From Gordonia gummivorans (GTDB lineage Bacteria; Actinomycetota; Actinomycetes; Mycobacteriales; Mycobacteriaceae): a stretch of 64,000 bases of DNA. Shown here piece after piece: positions 31,911-39,591 of this stretch. The stretch lies in contig NZ_JAKWBF010000010.1 of assembly GCF_022513585.1 (NCBI RefSeq), positions 62,001 through 126,000 on the forward strand, in the 5' to 3' direction. Numbering within the stretch: the first letter of the stretch is position 1; the number at the start of each line of letters is the position of its first letter. The notes beneath the pieces are model-generated. The model was given only the letters and a program-made list of their open reading frames with translations, was not told where the DNA came from and searched no databases. The position numbers and the translations under genes were made by a program.

Positions 31911-32483
31911 ATGACCACTTCCACTGACACCACACCAACCATCGCCGACCAGTACGCCGAACTCGCGACGGGTCTCGGCGCCGTCCTCGACACCGTCGAC
32001 GCCGACGCATGGGCGGCCGCGTCGCCGTGCCCGGGCTGGACCGTCCGCGACGTCGTCGGCCACGTCATCGGCACGCAGCGCGACTTCTTCGGCGGCCACG
32101 ACGTCGACCTCGGTGCCTCGCCCGACCTCGACGATCCCGCGTCGGCCTGGCGCGCACATCGCGAGAAAGTCGAGAGCGTCCTGGCCGACCCGCAGGTCGC
32201 CGAGTTGACCTTCGACGGCCACTTCGGCCCGACGACCGTCGGCGAAACACTGCTGAGGTTCTACGGTTTCGACATGATCGCCCACCGCTGGGATGTCGCG
32301 TCCGCCGCAGGTCTCGACCTTCGATTCACCGACGACGAACTCACGCAGATGGAGACCGCCGCCGACGGATTCGGCGACGCCCTCTACAGCGAGGGCGTGT
32401 GTGAACGCATCGATATCCCCGACGACGCCGACCGTCAGACCCGGCTCCTCGCACGTCTCGGTCGACGCAGCGATCAGCGGTAG
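31911..32483 (+). CDS. TIGR03086/maleylpyruvate-isomerase-N (DinB-like) family protein
   Basis: A 190-residue protein with the DinB-like four-helix fold: YAELATGLGAVLDTVDADAW, the signature SPCPGWTVRDVVGHVIGTQ with the first metal-ligand His, and FYGFDMIAHRWDVASAAG with the second His. Family members depend on small thiols such as mycothiol; the substrate is unknown. The ATG at 31911 is preferred because residues upstream of it overlap the divergent araC-type promoter. Its 3' end overlaps the convergent YccF gene by 10 bp. Confidence 0.82.
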   Translation: MTTSTDTTPTIADQYAELATGLGAVLDTVDADAWAAASPCPGWTVRDVVGHVIGTQRDFFGGHDVDLGASPDLDDPASAWRAHREKVESVLADPQVAELTFDGHFGPTTVGETLLRFYGFDMIAHRWDVASAAGLDLRFTDDELTQMETAADGFGDALYSEGVCERIDIPDDADRQTRLLARLGRRSDQR

Positions 32484-32869
32484 GCGGCCTCGGGCGAGTC
32501 GGAGGGCACGATCTCGGCACCGAGCGGCAACAGCGAGATCGGCACCATCTTGAAGCTGGCGATCCCCAGCGGAATCCCGATGATGGTGATGCACATCAGA
32601 ATTCCGGCCGTGATGTGGGCGATGGCGAGCCACCAACCGGCCACCACGATCCAGATGATGTTGCCGATCAGCGACATCGCACCGGCACCGGGCTTGCGCA
32701 CGACAGTGCGCCCGAACGGCCAGAGTGCGTAGTTCGCCATCCGGAAGGACGCGATCCCGAACGGGATCGTGATGATCAGGATGAAGCACACGATGCCGGC
32801 CAGCACATAGCCAATGGCCAGCCAGATACCGCACAGGATCAGCCAGATCACATTCAGAATTGTTCGCAT
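32474..32869 (-). CDS. YccF-domain membrane protein
   Basis: A 131-residue protein built of two homologous YccF repeats. Each has paired hydrophobic segments and the signature IPFGIASFRMANYALWPFG (first) or IPLGIASFKMVPISLLPLG (second). Four membrane spans are predicted (for example ILNVIWLILCGIWLAIGYVL). The family is of unknown function. It is convergent with the preceding gene, overlapping 10 bp. Confidence 0.92.
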   Translation of the reverse strand: MRTILNVIWLILCGIWLAIGYVLAGIVCFILIITIPFGIASFRMANYALWPFGRTVVRKPGAGAMSLIGNIIWIVVAGWWLAIAHITAGILMCITIIGIPLGIASFKMVPISLLPLGAEIVPSDSPEAAYR

Positions 32870-32919
32870 GCCCGCATTCTCCCCCGGAAACGTCTCCCAG
32901 GCGTCGATATGCTGTGGAG

Positions 32920-33171
32920 ATGCCAGGACCGGGACGGGGACGCGAGGTGGCCTGGGCGATCCTGACCACGCTCACCCTGGTCGTCCGGATCCTCGCCACC
33001 ATCGCCCTCGTGCTCCTCGCGATCGGCTGGGCGGTCGCGTCGATCCGCTCCTCGATCGACAACGACTTCCTCTGGCCCGCGGTCGCGAGCGCCGCCGCCC
33101 TGCTCGTCAGCACCTATCTCTACAGTCATCTGCGGGCGCGGTACCCACGCCGAAATGGCTGGATTCCGTGA
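32920..33171 (+). CDS. small two-span membrane protein
   Basis: An 83-residue protein (MPGPGRGREVAWAILTTL) with two hydrophobic segments, VVRILATIALVLLAIGWAVA and LWPAVASAAALLVSTYLYS, and a basic C-terminus (RARYPRRNGWIP). It has no recognised family. A GTG six bases upstream could also start it. It lies between the divergent YccF gene and the lipid operon, whose first ATG is 45 bp downstream, so it may be transcribed with that operon. Confidence 0.6.
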   Translation: MPGPGRGREVAWAILTTLTLVVRILATIALVLLAIGWAVASIRSSIDNDFLWPAVASAAALLVSTYLYSHLRARYPRRNGWIP

Positions 33172-33216
33172 CTCCGATCACCCATCCACCAGGGGTTCGG
33201 GGTCCGAATACCTGGC

Positions 33217-34542
33217 ATGACACTCACCGGTGAGCCCGGCCCACGATCGATCGCCGTCATCGGCAGCGGCGTCGCGGGTCTGACGGCGGCACATGTCCTG
33301 TCCTCGACCGCTCGCGTCACCCTCTACGAGTCCGACGACCGGCTCGGCGGTCATGCCCACACCCACGCGGTGACGATGCCGTCGGGCGCGACGGTCCCGG
33401 TGGACTCCGGCTTCATCGTCCACAACGACCGCACCTACCCGACCCTGCTGCGGCTGTTCGACGAACTCCGCGTCGCGACCCAGCCGACCGACATGTCGAT
33501 GTCGGTGTCGTCGCGGATCACCGGCCTGGAGTACGCCGGCGCGCTCGGTGTGTCGGGCCTGTTCCCCACCGCGCGGAACGTGACCCGGCCACGGTATCTG
33601 CTGATGCTCGCGGAGGTGAAGCGGTTCCATCGGGCGGCGCGAACGCTGCTCGACGAGCCCGACGACTCCGGCCGTGACATCGCGCTCGCCGAGTTCGCCG
33701 AGCAACAGGGCTTCTCGTCGTACTTTCGCGACAACTTCCTGAACCCGCTGGTTGCTGCCGTGTGGTCGTGTGATGAGGCCCGTGCCGCCAGATATCCGGC
33801 GCGCTACCTGTTCACCTTTCTCGACCACCACGGCATGCTCTCGGTGTTCGGTTCGCCGCAGTGGCGGACGGTGGTCGGCGGGTCGATCAGCTACGTGTCC
33901 GCCGTCGCCGACGAGATCGGCTCGCGCGGCGGCGACGTCCGCACCAACGCACCGGTCACCCGCGTCACCGAGTCCGACGGTGGGGTCGAGGTGACCGCCG
34001 ACGACGGCGCGGGCCCGTCGAGGTTCGACGCGGTGGTGATCGCAACTCACCCGCACCAGGCGCTGGGCATGCTCGCCGACGCGACCCCGCTACGACGCAA
34101 GGTTCTCGGCGACATCACTTACCTGCCCAAACCGGCTGCGCTGCACACGGATACATCGCTCATGCCCCGCGCGCGTCGGGCCTGGGCGTCGTGGAACTAC
34201 CAGATCCGTTCCGACGGCGACGAGGTCGCGGTGACCTACGACCTGACGCGACTGATGCGGTTGCCGACGACAGACTCGCGGATGCTCGTCACCCTGGGCC
34301 GTACCGATCTGATCGACCCCACCCAGATTCGCGCGGAGATGACCTACGAGCATCCGCTGTACACCACCGAATCCGTTGCCGCTCAGGCGCTTCTCCCCCA
34401 GATCGACTCCGACACCATCGTGTTCGCGGGGGCCTATCACGGTTGGGGCTTCCACGAGGACGGCGCCGCCTCCGGTGCACGTGCCGCCGCTCGACTGGGC
34501 GTGACCTGGGGTCCCGATGTGACTCGACGGGTGATGGCATGA
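33217..34542 (+). CDS. FAD-dependent amine-oxidase-like oxidoreductase of the lipid-methylation operon
   Basis: A 441-residue flavoprotein with the dinucleotide fold IGSGVAGLTAAHVL at ~12, the second FAD motif DDRLGGHAHTH, VDSGFIVHNDRTYP and a C-terminal FAGAYHGWGFHEDGA that closes the FAD site. It corresponds by order and type to M. tuberculosis Rv0449c. In this operon it is followed by DUF1365, a fatty-acid methyltransferase and DUF1295. The combination suggests a redox step in making methyl-branched (tuberculostearic-type) or cyclopropane fatty acids; that is inference from neighbours and published work on related enzymes. Its stop overlaps the next start (ATGA). Confidence 0.85.
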   Translation: MTLTGEPGPRSIAVIGSGVAGLTAAHVLSSTARVTLYESDDRLGGHAHTHAVTMPSGATVPVDSGFIVHNDRTYPTLLRLFDELRVATQPTDMSMSVSSRITGLEYAGALGVSGLFPTARNVTRPRYLLMLAEVKRFHRAARTLLDEPDDSGRDIALAEFAEQQGFSSYFRDNFLNPLVAAVWSCDEARAARYPARYLFTFLDHHGMLSVFGSPQWRTVVGGSISYVSAVADEIGSRGGDVRTNAPVTRVTESDGGVEVTADDGAGPSRFDAVVIATHPHQALGMLADATPLRRKVLGDITYLPKPAALHTDTSLMPRARRAWASWNYQIRSDGDEVAVTYDLTRLMRLPTTDSRMLVTLGRTDLIDPTQIRAEMTYEHPLYTTESVAAQALLPQIDSDTIVFAGAYHGWGFHEDGAASGARAAARLGVTWGPDVTRRVMA

Positions 34543-35306
34543 CCCTCTCGAGCTCATCAATAGTCCCCTGCACGATCGGCCACACTCGTCGGACGCCGAT
34601 CCGGCACGCCTTCACCTACCGCAGTTACACCTGGTTCGTCGACATCGACGACTTGCCGCAGCTGCCGCGCCATCTGCGTCCATTTGCCCGCTTCGTCCCC
34701 GACGACCACTTCCCCGAACCACCGACTCCCGGTGCTTCCCTGCGTGATCGGCTCGACCGTCACGTGCGCGACGCGGGTGTCGAGCCGGTCGACGGCCGGG
34801 TCACCGCGTTGCTCGCGGCGCGCGTCGCCGGGCATGTGTTCAATCCGCTGAGTGTCTTCTGGTGCCATCGCGCCGACGGTTCACTCGCCTACGTGGTCGC
34901 CGAAGTGCACAACACCTACGGCCAACGACACTGCTACATCGTCGCCACCGACACCGCCGGACGCGCAACCGTCGACAAGCGTTTCTACGTGTCGCCGTTC
35001 CATCCGGTCGACGGGCATTACACGCTGTCGCTCCCCGAACCCGATGCGTCGGGCCGGGTGTCGATCTCGGTGACCCTGCAGCGCGAAGGCCAGGGACCGT
35101 TCGTCGCGACTCTGCGCGGTCGCGCGACGCCGGCCACCCGCCGGGCGATCGTCGCCGCCCAGCTGCGAATGCCGCTCGCGCCGCTGGCGGTCTCGGCACG
35201 AATTCGACTGCACGGCATACGACTCTGGTTGCGGCGGCTGCCCGTCGCGTCGCGGCCGACACATCCTGAAACCACCACCGTCCACCTCGAGGAGGTCAAC
35301 CGATGA
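34539..35306 (+). CDS. DUF1365 protein
   Basis: A 255-residue protein matching DUF1365: IVPCTIGHTRRTPIRHAFTY at the start, VFNPLSVFWCHRADG, VVAEVHNTYGQRHCY and DKRFYVSPFHPVDGHY. The family nearly always stands beside the FAD oxidase and cyclopropane-fatty-acid synthase, as here (M. tuberculosis Rv0448c position). Its biochemical role is not settled. It overlaps both neighbours by ATGA, showing translational coupling throughout the operon. The start is fixed by the coupling. Confidence 0.88.
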   Translation: MTLSSSSIVPCTIGHTRRTPIRHAFTYRSYTWFVDIDDLPQLPRHLRPFARFVPDDHFPEPPTPGASLRDRLDRHVRDAGVEPVDGRVTALLAARVAGHVFNPLSVFWCHRADGSLAYVVAEVHNTYGQRHCYIVATDTAGRATVDKRFYVSPFHPVDGHYTLSLPEPDASGRVSISVTLQREGQGPFVATLRGRATPATRRAIVAAQLRMPLAPLAVSARIRLHGIRLWLRRLPVASRPTHPETTTVHLEEVNR

Positions 35307-36595
35307 GCACCCCCACCCAGAATCACGGCGGCAACCCGACCCCATCCGTCGACGCCGCGCGCTGGCCGGACGTCGCCTCCCTTCCCGGCGGCATCTCGTC
35401 GCGCGTGCGAGCGCGCGCGGCCGCAATGCTGTTCCGACGCAATGTGAATGCCCTCGACATCCGCGTAGAGTATCCCGACGGATCGCTCGGCGGACGACGC
35501 GCCGACGAGTTGCAGCCGCGGATGATCGTGCGCAGGCCCGACGAGTTCTGGCGCCGGCTCGGCTCCGGTGGTCTGATCGGTTTCGGCGAGGCGTTCATGG
35601 CCGGCGATTGGAGCACCGACGACCTGGTCGGCGTCCTGACGCCATTCGCCAACCGTGCGGCCCGGCTGGTTCCTCGCGCACTGCAGCCACTGCGCTCCCT
35701 GGTGTTGCCGAGACATCCTGCGGCAGAGGAGAACACGACCGCCAATACGCGCAGCAACATCGCGCGGCACTACGACCTCTCCAACGAGATGTTCGCCACC
35801 TTCCTTGACGAGACGATGACCTACTCCAGCGCCGTCTTCGACCAGCTCTCGCCCGAATCACCGCCCGCGTGGGCGGATCTCGCGGATGCGCAGCGCCGCA
35901 AGATCGATCGGCTCCTCGACCTGGCGGGCGTCGGGCCCGGCTCCCGCGTCCTCGAGATCGGCACCGGCTGGGGCGAACTGTGCATCCGTGCCGCCCAACG
36001 TGGCGCCACCGTGCGATCGGTGACCCTGTCGAGTGAACAGCGCGACCTCGCGCGTCGCCGCGTCGCCGTGGCCGGCTTGTCCGAGCGGGTGCAGATCGAT
36101 CTCCTCGACTACCGCCATGTGCAAGGAAGTTACGACGCGGTGGTCTCCGTGGAGATGATCGAGGCCGTTGGCGAAAAGTATTGGTCCACATACTTTTCCA
36201 CCATCGATTCGGTGCTCGCCCCGGGTGGTCGGGTGGCCATTCAGGCCATCACCATGCCGCACGACCGCATGATGGCCTCCCGCAACACGCACACCTGGAT
36301 TCACAAGTACATCTTCCCCGGTGGCCAGCTGACCTCCGTACCGGCCTTGCGTGCCGTCGTACGTCGTCACACGGAACTTCGCCTGACACATGGGATCTCG
36401 CTCGGCCCGCACTATGCGGAGACGTTACGGCTGTGGCGCGAACGCTTCCTCGCCCACAGCGACGACGTGCTGCGCCTCGGCTTCGACCAGACCTTCCTGC
36501 GCATGTGGCAGTTCTATCTTGCCTACTCCGAGGCCGGATTCCGCGCCGGCTACCTCGACGTGTACCAGCTGGTCTTCACCCGGGAGCCGTCCTGA
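35303..36595 (+). CDS. cyclopropane-fatty-acyl-phospholipid synthase/fatty-acid methyltransferase
   Basis: A 430-residue SAM-dependent methyltransferase of the CFA synthase family. The SAM motif VLEIGTGWGELCI begins near residue 215, preceded by NIARHYDLSNEMFATFLDETMTYSSAVF. The active-site neighbourhood YDAVVSVEMIEAVGEKYW follows. It adds a methyl-derived carbon to the double bond of phospholipid acyl chains. The M. tuberculosis gene at this position is ufaA1 (Rv0447c), reported to make tuberculostearic acid. Which product is formed here cannot be told from sequence. Starts overlap: ATGA with DUF1365 and TGATG with the next gene. Confidence 0.9.
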   Translation: MSTPTQNHGGNPTPSVDAARWPDVASLPGGISSRVRARAAAMLFRRNVNALDIRVEYPDGSLGGRRADELQPRMIVRRPDEFWRRLGSGGLIGFGEAFMAGDWSTDDLVGVLTPFANRAARLVPRALQPLRSLVLPRHPAAEENTTANTRSNIARHYDLSNEMFATFLDETMTYSSAVFDQLSPESPPAWADLADAQRRKIDRLLDLAGVGPGSRVLEIGTGWGELCIRAAQRGATVRSVTLSSEQRDLARRRVAVAGLSERVQIDLLDYRHVQGSYDAVVSVEMIEAVGEKYWSTYFSTIDSVLAPGGRVAIQAITMPHDRMMASRNTHTWIHKYIFPGGQLTSVPALRAVVRRHTELRLTHGISLGPHYAETLRLWRERFLAHSDDVLRLGFDQTFLRMWQFYLAYSEAGFRAGYLDVYQLVFTREPS

Positions 36596-37584
36596 TGTCC
36601 GGGTGGTCTGGGTTTCTCGTACTGACCGTCGCCGCGCTCCTGCTGCTGGCGGTGATCCAGGGCGTGGCGATGTTGATCGGCCATCGCATCGGTCGCTACA
36701 ACGTCGTCGACGTCGTGTGGGGACTCGGTTTCGTCGGCGTCGCCTGGCTCGCGGTGGCCATCGGTGACGGCGACGCCACCCGTCGCTGGCTGCTGGCGAT
36801 CCTGACCTCCGTCTGGGGGTTGCGCCTGTCCTGGCACATGCACGTCAAGTCCCGCGGTAGGGGCGAGGACCCGCGCTATACCGCGCTACTCGAACGTGCC
36901 GGCGCCGGGAGCGCAGCGAGCGGGCCGAATGTAGCCGGCGCCGGGAGCGCAGCGAGCGGGCCGAATGTAGCCGGCGCCGGGAGCGCAGCGAGCGGGCCGA
37001 ATTTGGCCGGCGCCGGGAACGCAGCGAGCGGGCCGAATGTAGCCGGCGCCGGGAACGCAGCGAGCGGGCCGAATGTAGCCGGCGGCAACGGCCTCGGGAT
37101 CGTGGCGCGCAAGATCTTCGCGACACAGGGCGCATCGCAATGGTTTGTCTCGTTGCCGATCCAGGTGTCGGCGGTACTGGGATCTGGCGGAACCCTGGCC
37201 ACGGTCCTGACCGTCGTCGGGACCCTGCTCTGGGTCGGCGGGTTCGGTTTCGAGGCGATCGGCGACGCGCAGTTGCGGCGGTTCAAATCCGACCCCGCCA
37301 ACAAGGGCGTCATCATGGACCGCGGGCTGTGGTCGTGGACCCGCCACCCCAACTACTTCGGCGACGCGTGCGTCTGGTGGGGCATGTGGATCATCGCCGC
37401 GTCGGTGTGGCCGGGCGTGCTCACCCTGCTCTCACCGATCGCAATGACGTACTTCCTCGTGTACGCGACCGGCGCACGGCTCCTCGAGCAGTCGATGAGC
37501 AAGCGACCGGGCTATCCCGAGTACCAGGCACGCACGTCGTACTTCTTGCCTCGGCCGCCGCGCAAGGTCACGGCAGCGCCATGA
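36595..37584 (+). CDS. DUF1295 membrane protein with in-frame 36-bp repeat array
   Basis: A 329-residue protein of the DUF1295 (steroid-reductase-like) family. N-terminal spans include FLVLTVAALLLLAVIQGVAM. The core has VWGLRLSWHMHVKSRGRGEDPRY and the C-terminal signature LWSWTRHPNYFGDACVWWG. Between YTALLERA and GNGLGIVARKIF, where relatives have a short loop, lie five copies of a 12-residue unit, GAGSAASGPNVA. The reading frame is kept, so the protein should be functional. M. tuberculosis Rv0446c occupies the same place. It may reduce an intermediate of the lipid pathway. Confidence 0.88.
   Translation: MSGWSGFLVLTVAALLLLAVIQGVAMLIGHRIGRYNVVDVVWGLGFVGVAWLAVAIGDGDATRRWLLAILTSVWGLRLSWHMHVKSRGRGEDPRYTALLERAGAGSAASGPNVAGAGSAASGPNVAGAGSAASGPNLAGAGNAASGPNVAGAGNAASGPNVAGGNGLGIVARKIFATQGASQWFVSLPIQVSAVLGSGGTLATVLTVVGTLLWVGGFGFEAIGDAQLRRFKSDPANKGVIMDRGLWSWTRHPNYFGDACVWWGMWIIAASVWPGVLTLLSPIAMTYFLVYATGARLLEQSMSKRPGYPEYQARTSYFLPRPPRKVTAAP
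36901..37080 (+). repeat. R4 36-bp tandem repeat array A (5 copies) inside the DUF1295 gene
   Basis: Five units of exactly 36 bp at 36901, 36937, 36973, 37009 and 37045. Each begins GGCGCCGGGAGCGCAGCGAG and continues CGGGCCGAATGTAGCC; units 4 and 5 have GGGAAC for GGGAGC. Each encodes GAG(S/N)AASGPN(V/L)A. Confidence 0.97.
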
Positions 37585-37682
37585 TTCTCGCGCCGGGTCT
37601 GTTCTCGAGCGTCGTCGGTGCGCCCGCGTTGTTGAGCGCCTCGGGCGGGCGCACTAATGTGACCCTCGATGACCGCGTTGAG

Positions 37683-37697
37683 ATTCGGCCCGCTCGC
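37683..37697 (-). repeat. inverted 15-bp fragment of the R4 unit just before sigK
   Basis: ATTCGGCCCGCTCGC is the exact complement of GCGAGCGGGCCGAAT, the second half of the R4 unit. It ends one base before the preferred sigK GTG. Confidence 0.55.
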
Positions 37698-38270
37698 GTG
37701 ACCGCACAGTCCTCCACCGAGGTGGCGAGGCTTGCCGGCCTGCTCGCGCGAGTGGCAGCCCGGGATCAGGCGGCATTCGCGGACTTCTACGACGCCACGA
37801 GCGACCGGGTGTACGGAATGGTGCTGCGCGTACTGCGCGACCCCGGATACAGCGAGGAGACCACCCAAGAGGTGTTTCTGCAGGTCTGGCGCACCGCGGA
37901 TTCCTACTCCCCCGACGCCGGGTCCCCGCTGTCGTGGCTTCTCACCCTGGCGCACCGTCGCGCGGTCGACCGGGTTCGCAGCGAGACCGCCAGTTCCGCG
38001 CGCGAGGCGCGCTATGGCGCGGAGAACTACGAATCCACCTTCGACACGGTGAGCGAGGCGGCCGGGTCGGCCGAGACCACCGAGGCGGTCCTGGGGTGCC
38101 TGGACTCGCTGACCGACACGCAGCGCCAGTCCGTCGACCTCGCCTACTACCAGGGACTCACCTATCGGGAGGTCGCCGAGCGGCTCGCGGTCGCGCTGCC
38201 GACGGTCAAGAGCCGCATTCGCGACGGTCTCACCCGGCTGCGACGCTGTCTGGGAGATCGTGATGTCTGA
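37698..38270 (+). CDS. sigK: ECF sigma factor SigK-like
   Basis: From the GTG at 37698 the protein is 190 residues, close to M. tuberculosis SigK (187). It begins with VARLAGLLARVAARDQAAF. Region 2 is FADFYDATSDRVYGMVLRVLRD with EETTQEVFLQVW; region 4 is LTDTQRQSVDLAYYQGLTYREVAERL and VKSRIRDGLTRLRR. The frame is open back to an ATG at 37581 that overlaps the DUF1295 stop, an alternative 229-residue start. The extra 39 residues are not conserved in family members I know. The rskA gene overlaps its end. It directs a regulon held in check by the anti-sigma factor. Confidence 0.88.
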   Translation: MTAQSSTEVARLAGLLARVAARDQAAFADFYDATSDRVYGMVLRVLRDPGYSEETTQEVFLQVWRTADSYSPDAGSPLSWLLTLAHRRAVDRVRSETASSAREARYGAENYESTFDTVSEAAGSAETTEAVLGCLDSLTDTQRQSVDLAYYQGLTYREVAERLAVALPTVKSRIRDGLTRLRRCLGDRDV

Positions 38271-38994
38271 CGACGAGCTCCTCGAACTAGCACCCGTGGT
38301 CGGACTCAACGCGCTGTCCGACGACGAGCTCCGCGAGGTCGAAGCACAACTGGCCGACGCCTCACCCGCGACGCGCGACGAGTTCGCGCGCCAGGTCCGC
38401 GCCACCAGGGAGGCGATGGCCTCGGTCAGTTCGGTCACCGCGACCGCACCTCCGTCGACGCTCCGCGACCGAATCCTCTCGTCGGTGACCGAGGGTGAGG
38501 AAACCGCGACCAGCGAGACGTCGAACGTGGTGTCACTGCCGAATCGGCGCCGACGGATCATCTATTCGGCTGCAGCCGCGGTGGTCGCCATCGCGGTCGG
38601 TGCGGTCGGCTGGGCGATCGGGTACTCGATGACCGACGACGACGCGCCGCCACCCGGGCCCGAGCAGGTGTTCGCAGCCAAGGATGTCCAGTCCTCCGCC
38701 GGCGCTGTCGCCACCGGAACCGCGACCGTCTACTTCTCGCACAGCACTGATTCCGGTGTCCTGGTCATGAATTCGGTCCCACCGCCCAAACCCGGCACCG
38801 TGTACCAGATGTGGCTGGTCGGCCCCGAAGGTGCACGATCGGCCGGCACCATGACCGAGAAGGACGTCCAACCGGTCACCACCGCGGTCATCCCGAACCT
38901 GCAATCGGCGACAGCGCTCGCCTTCACCGTCGAACCGCCCGGCGGGTCCGCCAGTCCGACGACTCCGTTCGTCGCGCAACTCCCGCTGAGCTGA
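38263..38994 (+). CDS. rskA: anti-sigma-K factor RskA
   Basis: A 243-residue membrane anti-sigma factor. The N-terminal cytoplasmic part (ELLELAPVVGLNALSDDELREVEAQL) is the RskA-type sigma-binding domain. A single span, IIYSAAAAVVAIAVGAVGWAIGY, lies near residues 99-121. The extracytoplasmic C-terminus has the RskA fold (GTATVYFSHSTDSGVLVM, PGTVYQMWLVGPEG, LAFTVEPPGGS). It overlaps the sigK 3' end by 8 bp, indicating coupled translation. In relatives, regulated proteolysis of RskA releases SigK. The lipid operon immediately upstream repeats the gene order of M. tuberculosis. Confidence 0.9.
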   Translation: MSDDELLELAPVVGLNALSDDELREVEAQLADASPATRDEFARQVRATREAMASVSSVTATAPPSTLRDRILSSVTEGEETATSETSNVVSLPNRRRRIIYSAAAAVVAIAVGAVGWAIGYSMTDDDAPPPGPEQVFAAKDVQSSAGAVATGTATVYFSHSTDSGVLVMNSVPPPKPGTVYQMWLVGPEGARSAGTMTEKDVQPVTTAVIPNLQSATALAFTVEPPGGSASPTTPFVAQLPLS

Positions 38995-39025
38995 TCCGAC
39001 GAGCTTGGTGACCGCCGCGCGAACT

Positions 39026-39100
39026 GCGGAAATCCGTACCTGGGAGGCGCGCCGAGTCACAATGCATGTGGTCGGGTTGAGGTGTACAGCCATCCGACGG
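39026..39100. repeat. R3 palindromic repeat, copy 3 (diverged)
   Basis: TGCGGAAATCCGTACCTGGG matches the left arm of copies 1 and 2; the centre has CACAATGCATGTG and the right arm keeps only GGTGTACAGCCATCCGA. It is more decayed than the two copies around the AbiEi/DUF559 gene. Confidence 0.6.
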
Positions 39101-39196
39101 GTCGCGATCTGAATGCGTCGCCCTCGGCAACCACGCTCTTCCCACCTCCACGATCGCTGACGTAGCAACGCTGACTCGAGAGATTCGGTGAGCGAC

Positions 39197-39342
39197 GCTG
39201 TGAACTGGGGAAATGCGTCAGCGTCCTGCCGAAAAATCTAGGGGAAGAACTTTCTTCCCCGGGGTTCACAGTCCTCCGCAAGTAATTTCTGGGGGAAGAC
39301 ACCAAGGGTAGGGGACGAATCTTCGTCCCCTAGTTTCCCGGG
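39197..39342 (-). repeat. R1 double-hairpin repeat, copy 3 (inverted)
   Basis: Runs in the opposite direction to copies 1, 2 and 4: AATCTAGGGGAAGAACTTTC near 39235, central ACACCAAGGGTAGGGG, and GTCCCCTAGTTTCCCGGGC at the end. It lies downstream of rskA. Confidence 0.85.
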
Positions 39343-39446
39343 CGAATCGGTGAGACGACAACGCAGACTCACCACGTTTCGGGGCTGCACAAACACCAGC
39401 GCTCGCGTTCTCCGATTCGGCACCGGCGACACTTCGCACGCCCCAC

Positions 39447-39512
39447 TTGACACGTGACCTCACGGATCGCACACTTGTTGCGTACACCGCTATCTGTTGC
39501 ATATGACGCAAC
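39447..39512 (+). promoter_or_regulatory. promoter/operator region of the glycine betaine operon
   Basis: A consensus -35 TTGACA (39447-39452) is followed after 17 bases by a weak -10 (CACACT). Just downstream are GTTGCGT (39477-39483) and GTTGC-N7-GCAAC (39496-39512); the last ACGCAAC also pairs with GTTGCGT. These dyads overlap the expected transcription start, the usual place for repression. The IclR protein at the operon end is the candidate binder. Confidence 0.5.
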
Positions 39513-39591
39513 TTACCCATACTGGACCGCCGCCGATCCGATCACCGTCAATCACGAACATCCGTCACAGAGATTGGTACCCGCTGTCACG

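Larger units (their letters stand above)
38995..39591. other. 597-bp gene-free interval before the betaine operon
   Basis: No gene is supported. Contents in order: a diverged R3 repeat (39026-39100), an inverted R1 repeat (39197-39342), about 100 bp without features, and then a promoter region with TTGACA at 39447-39452 and GTTGC-type dyads at 39477-39512. The leader from there to the ATG at 39592 is about 100 bp. Confidence 0.65.
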
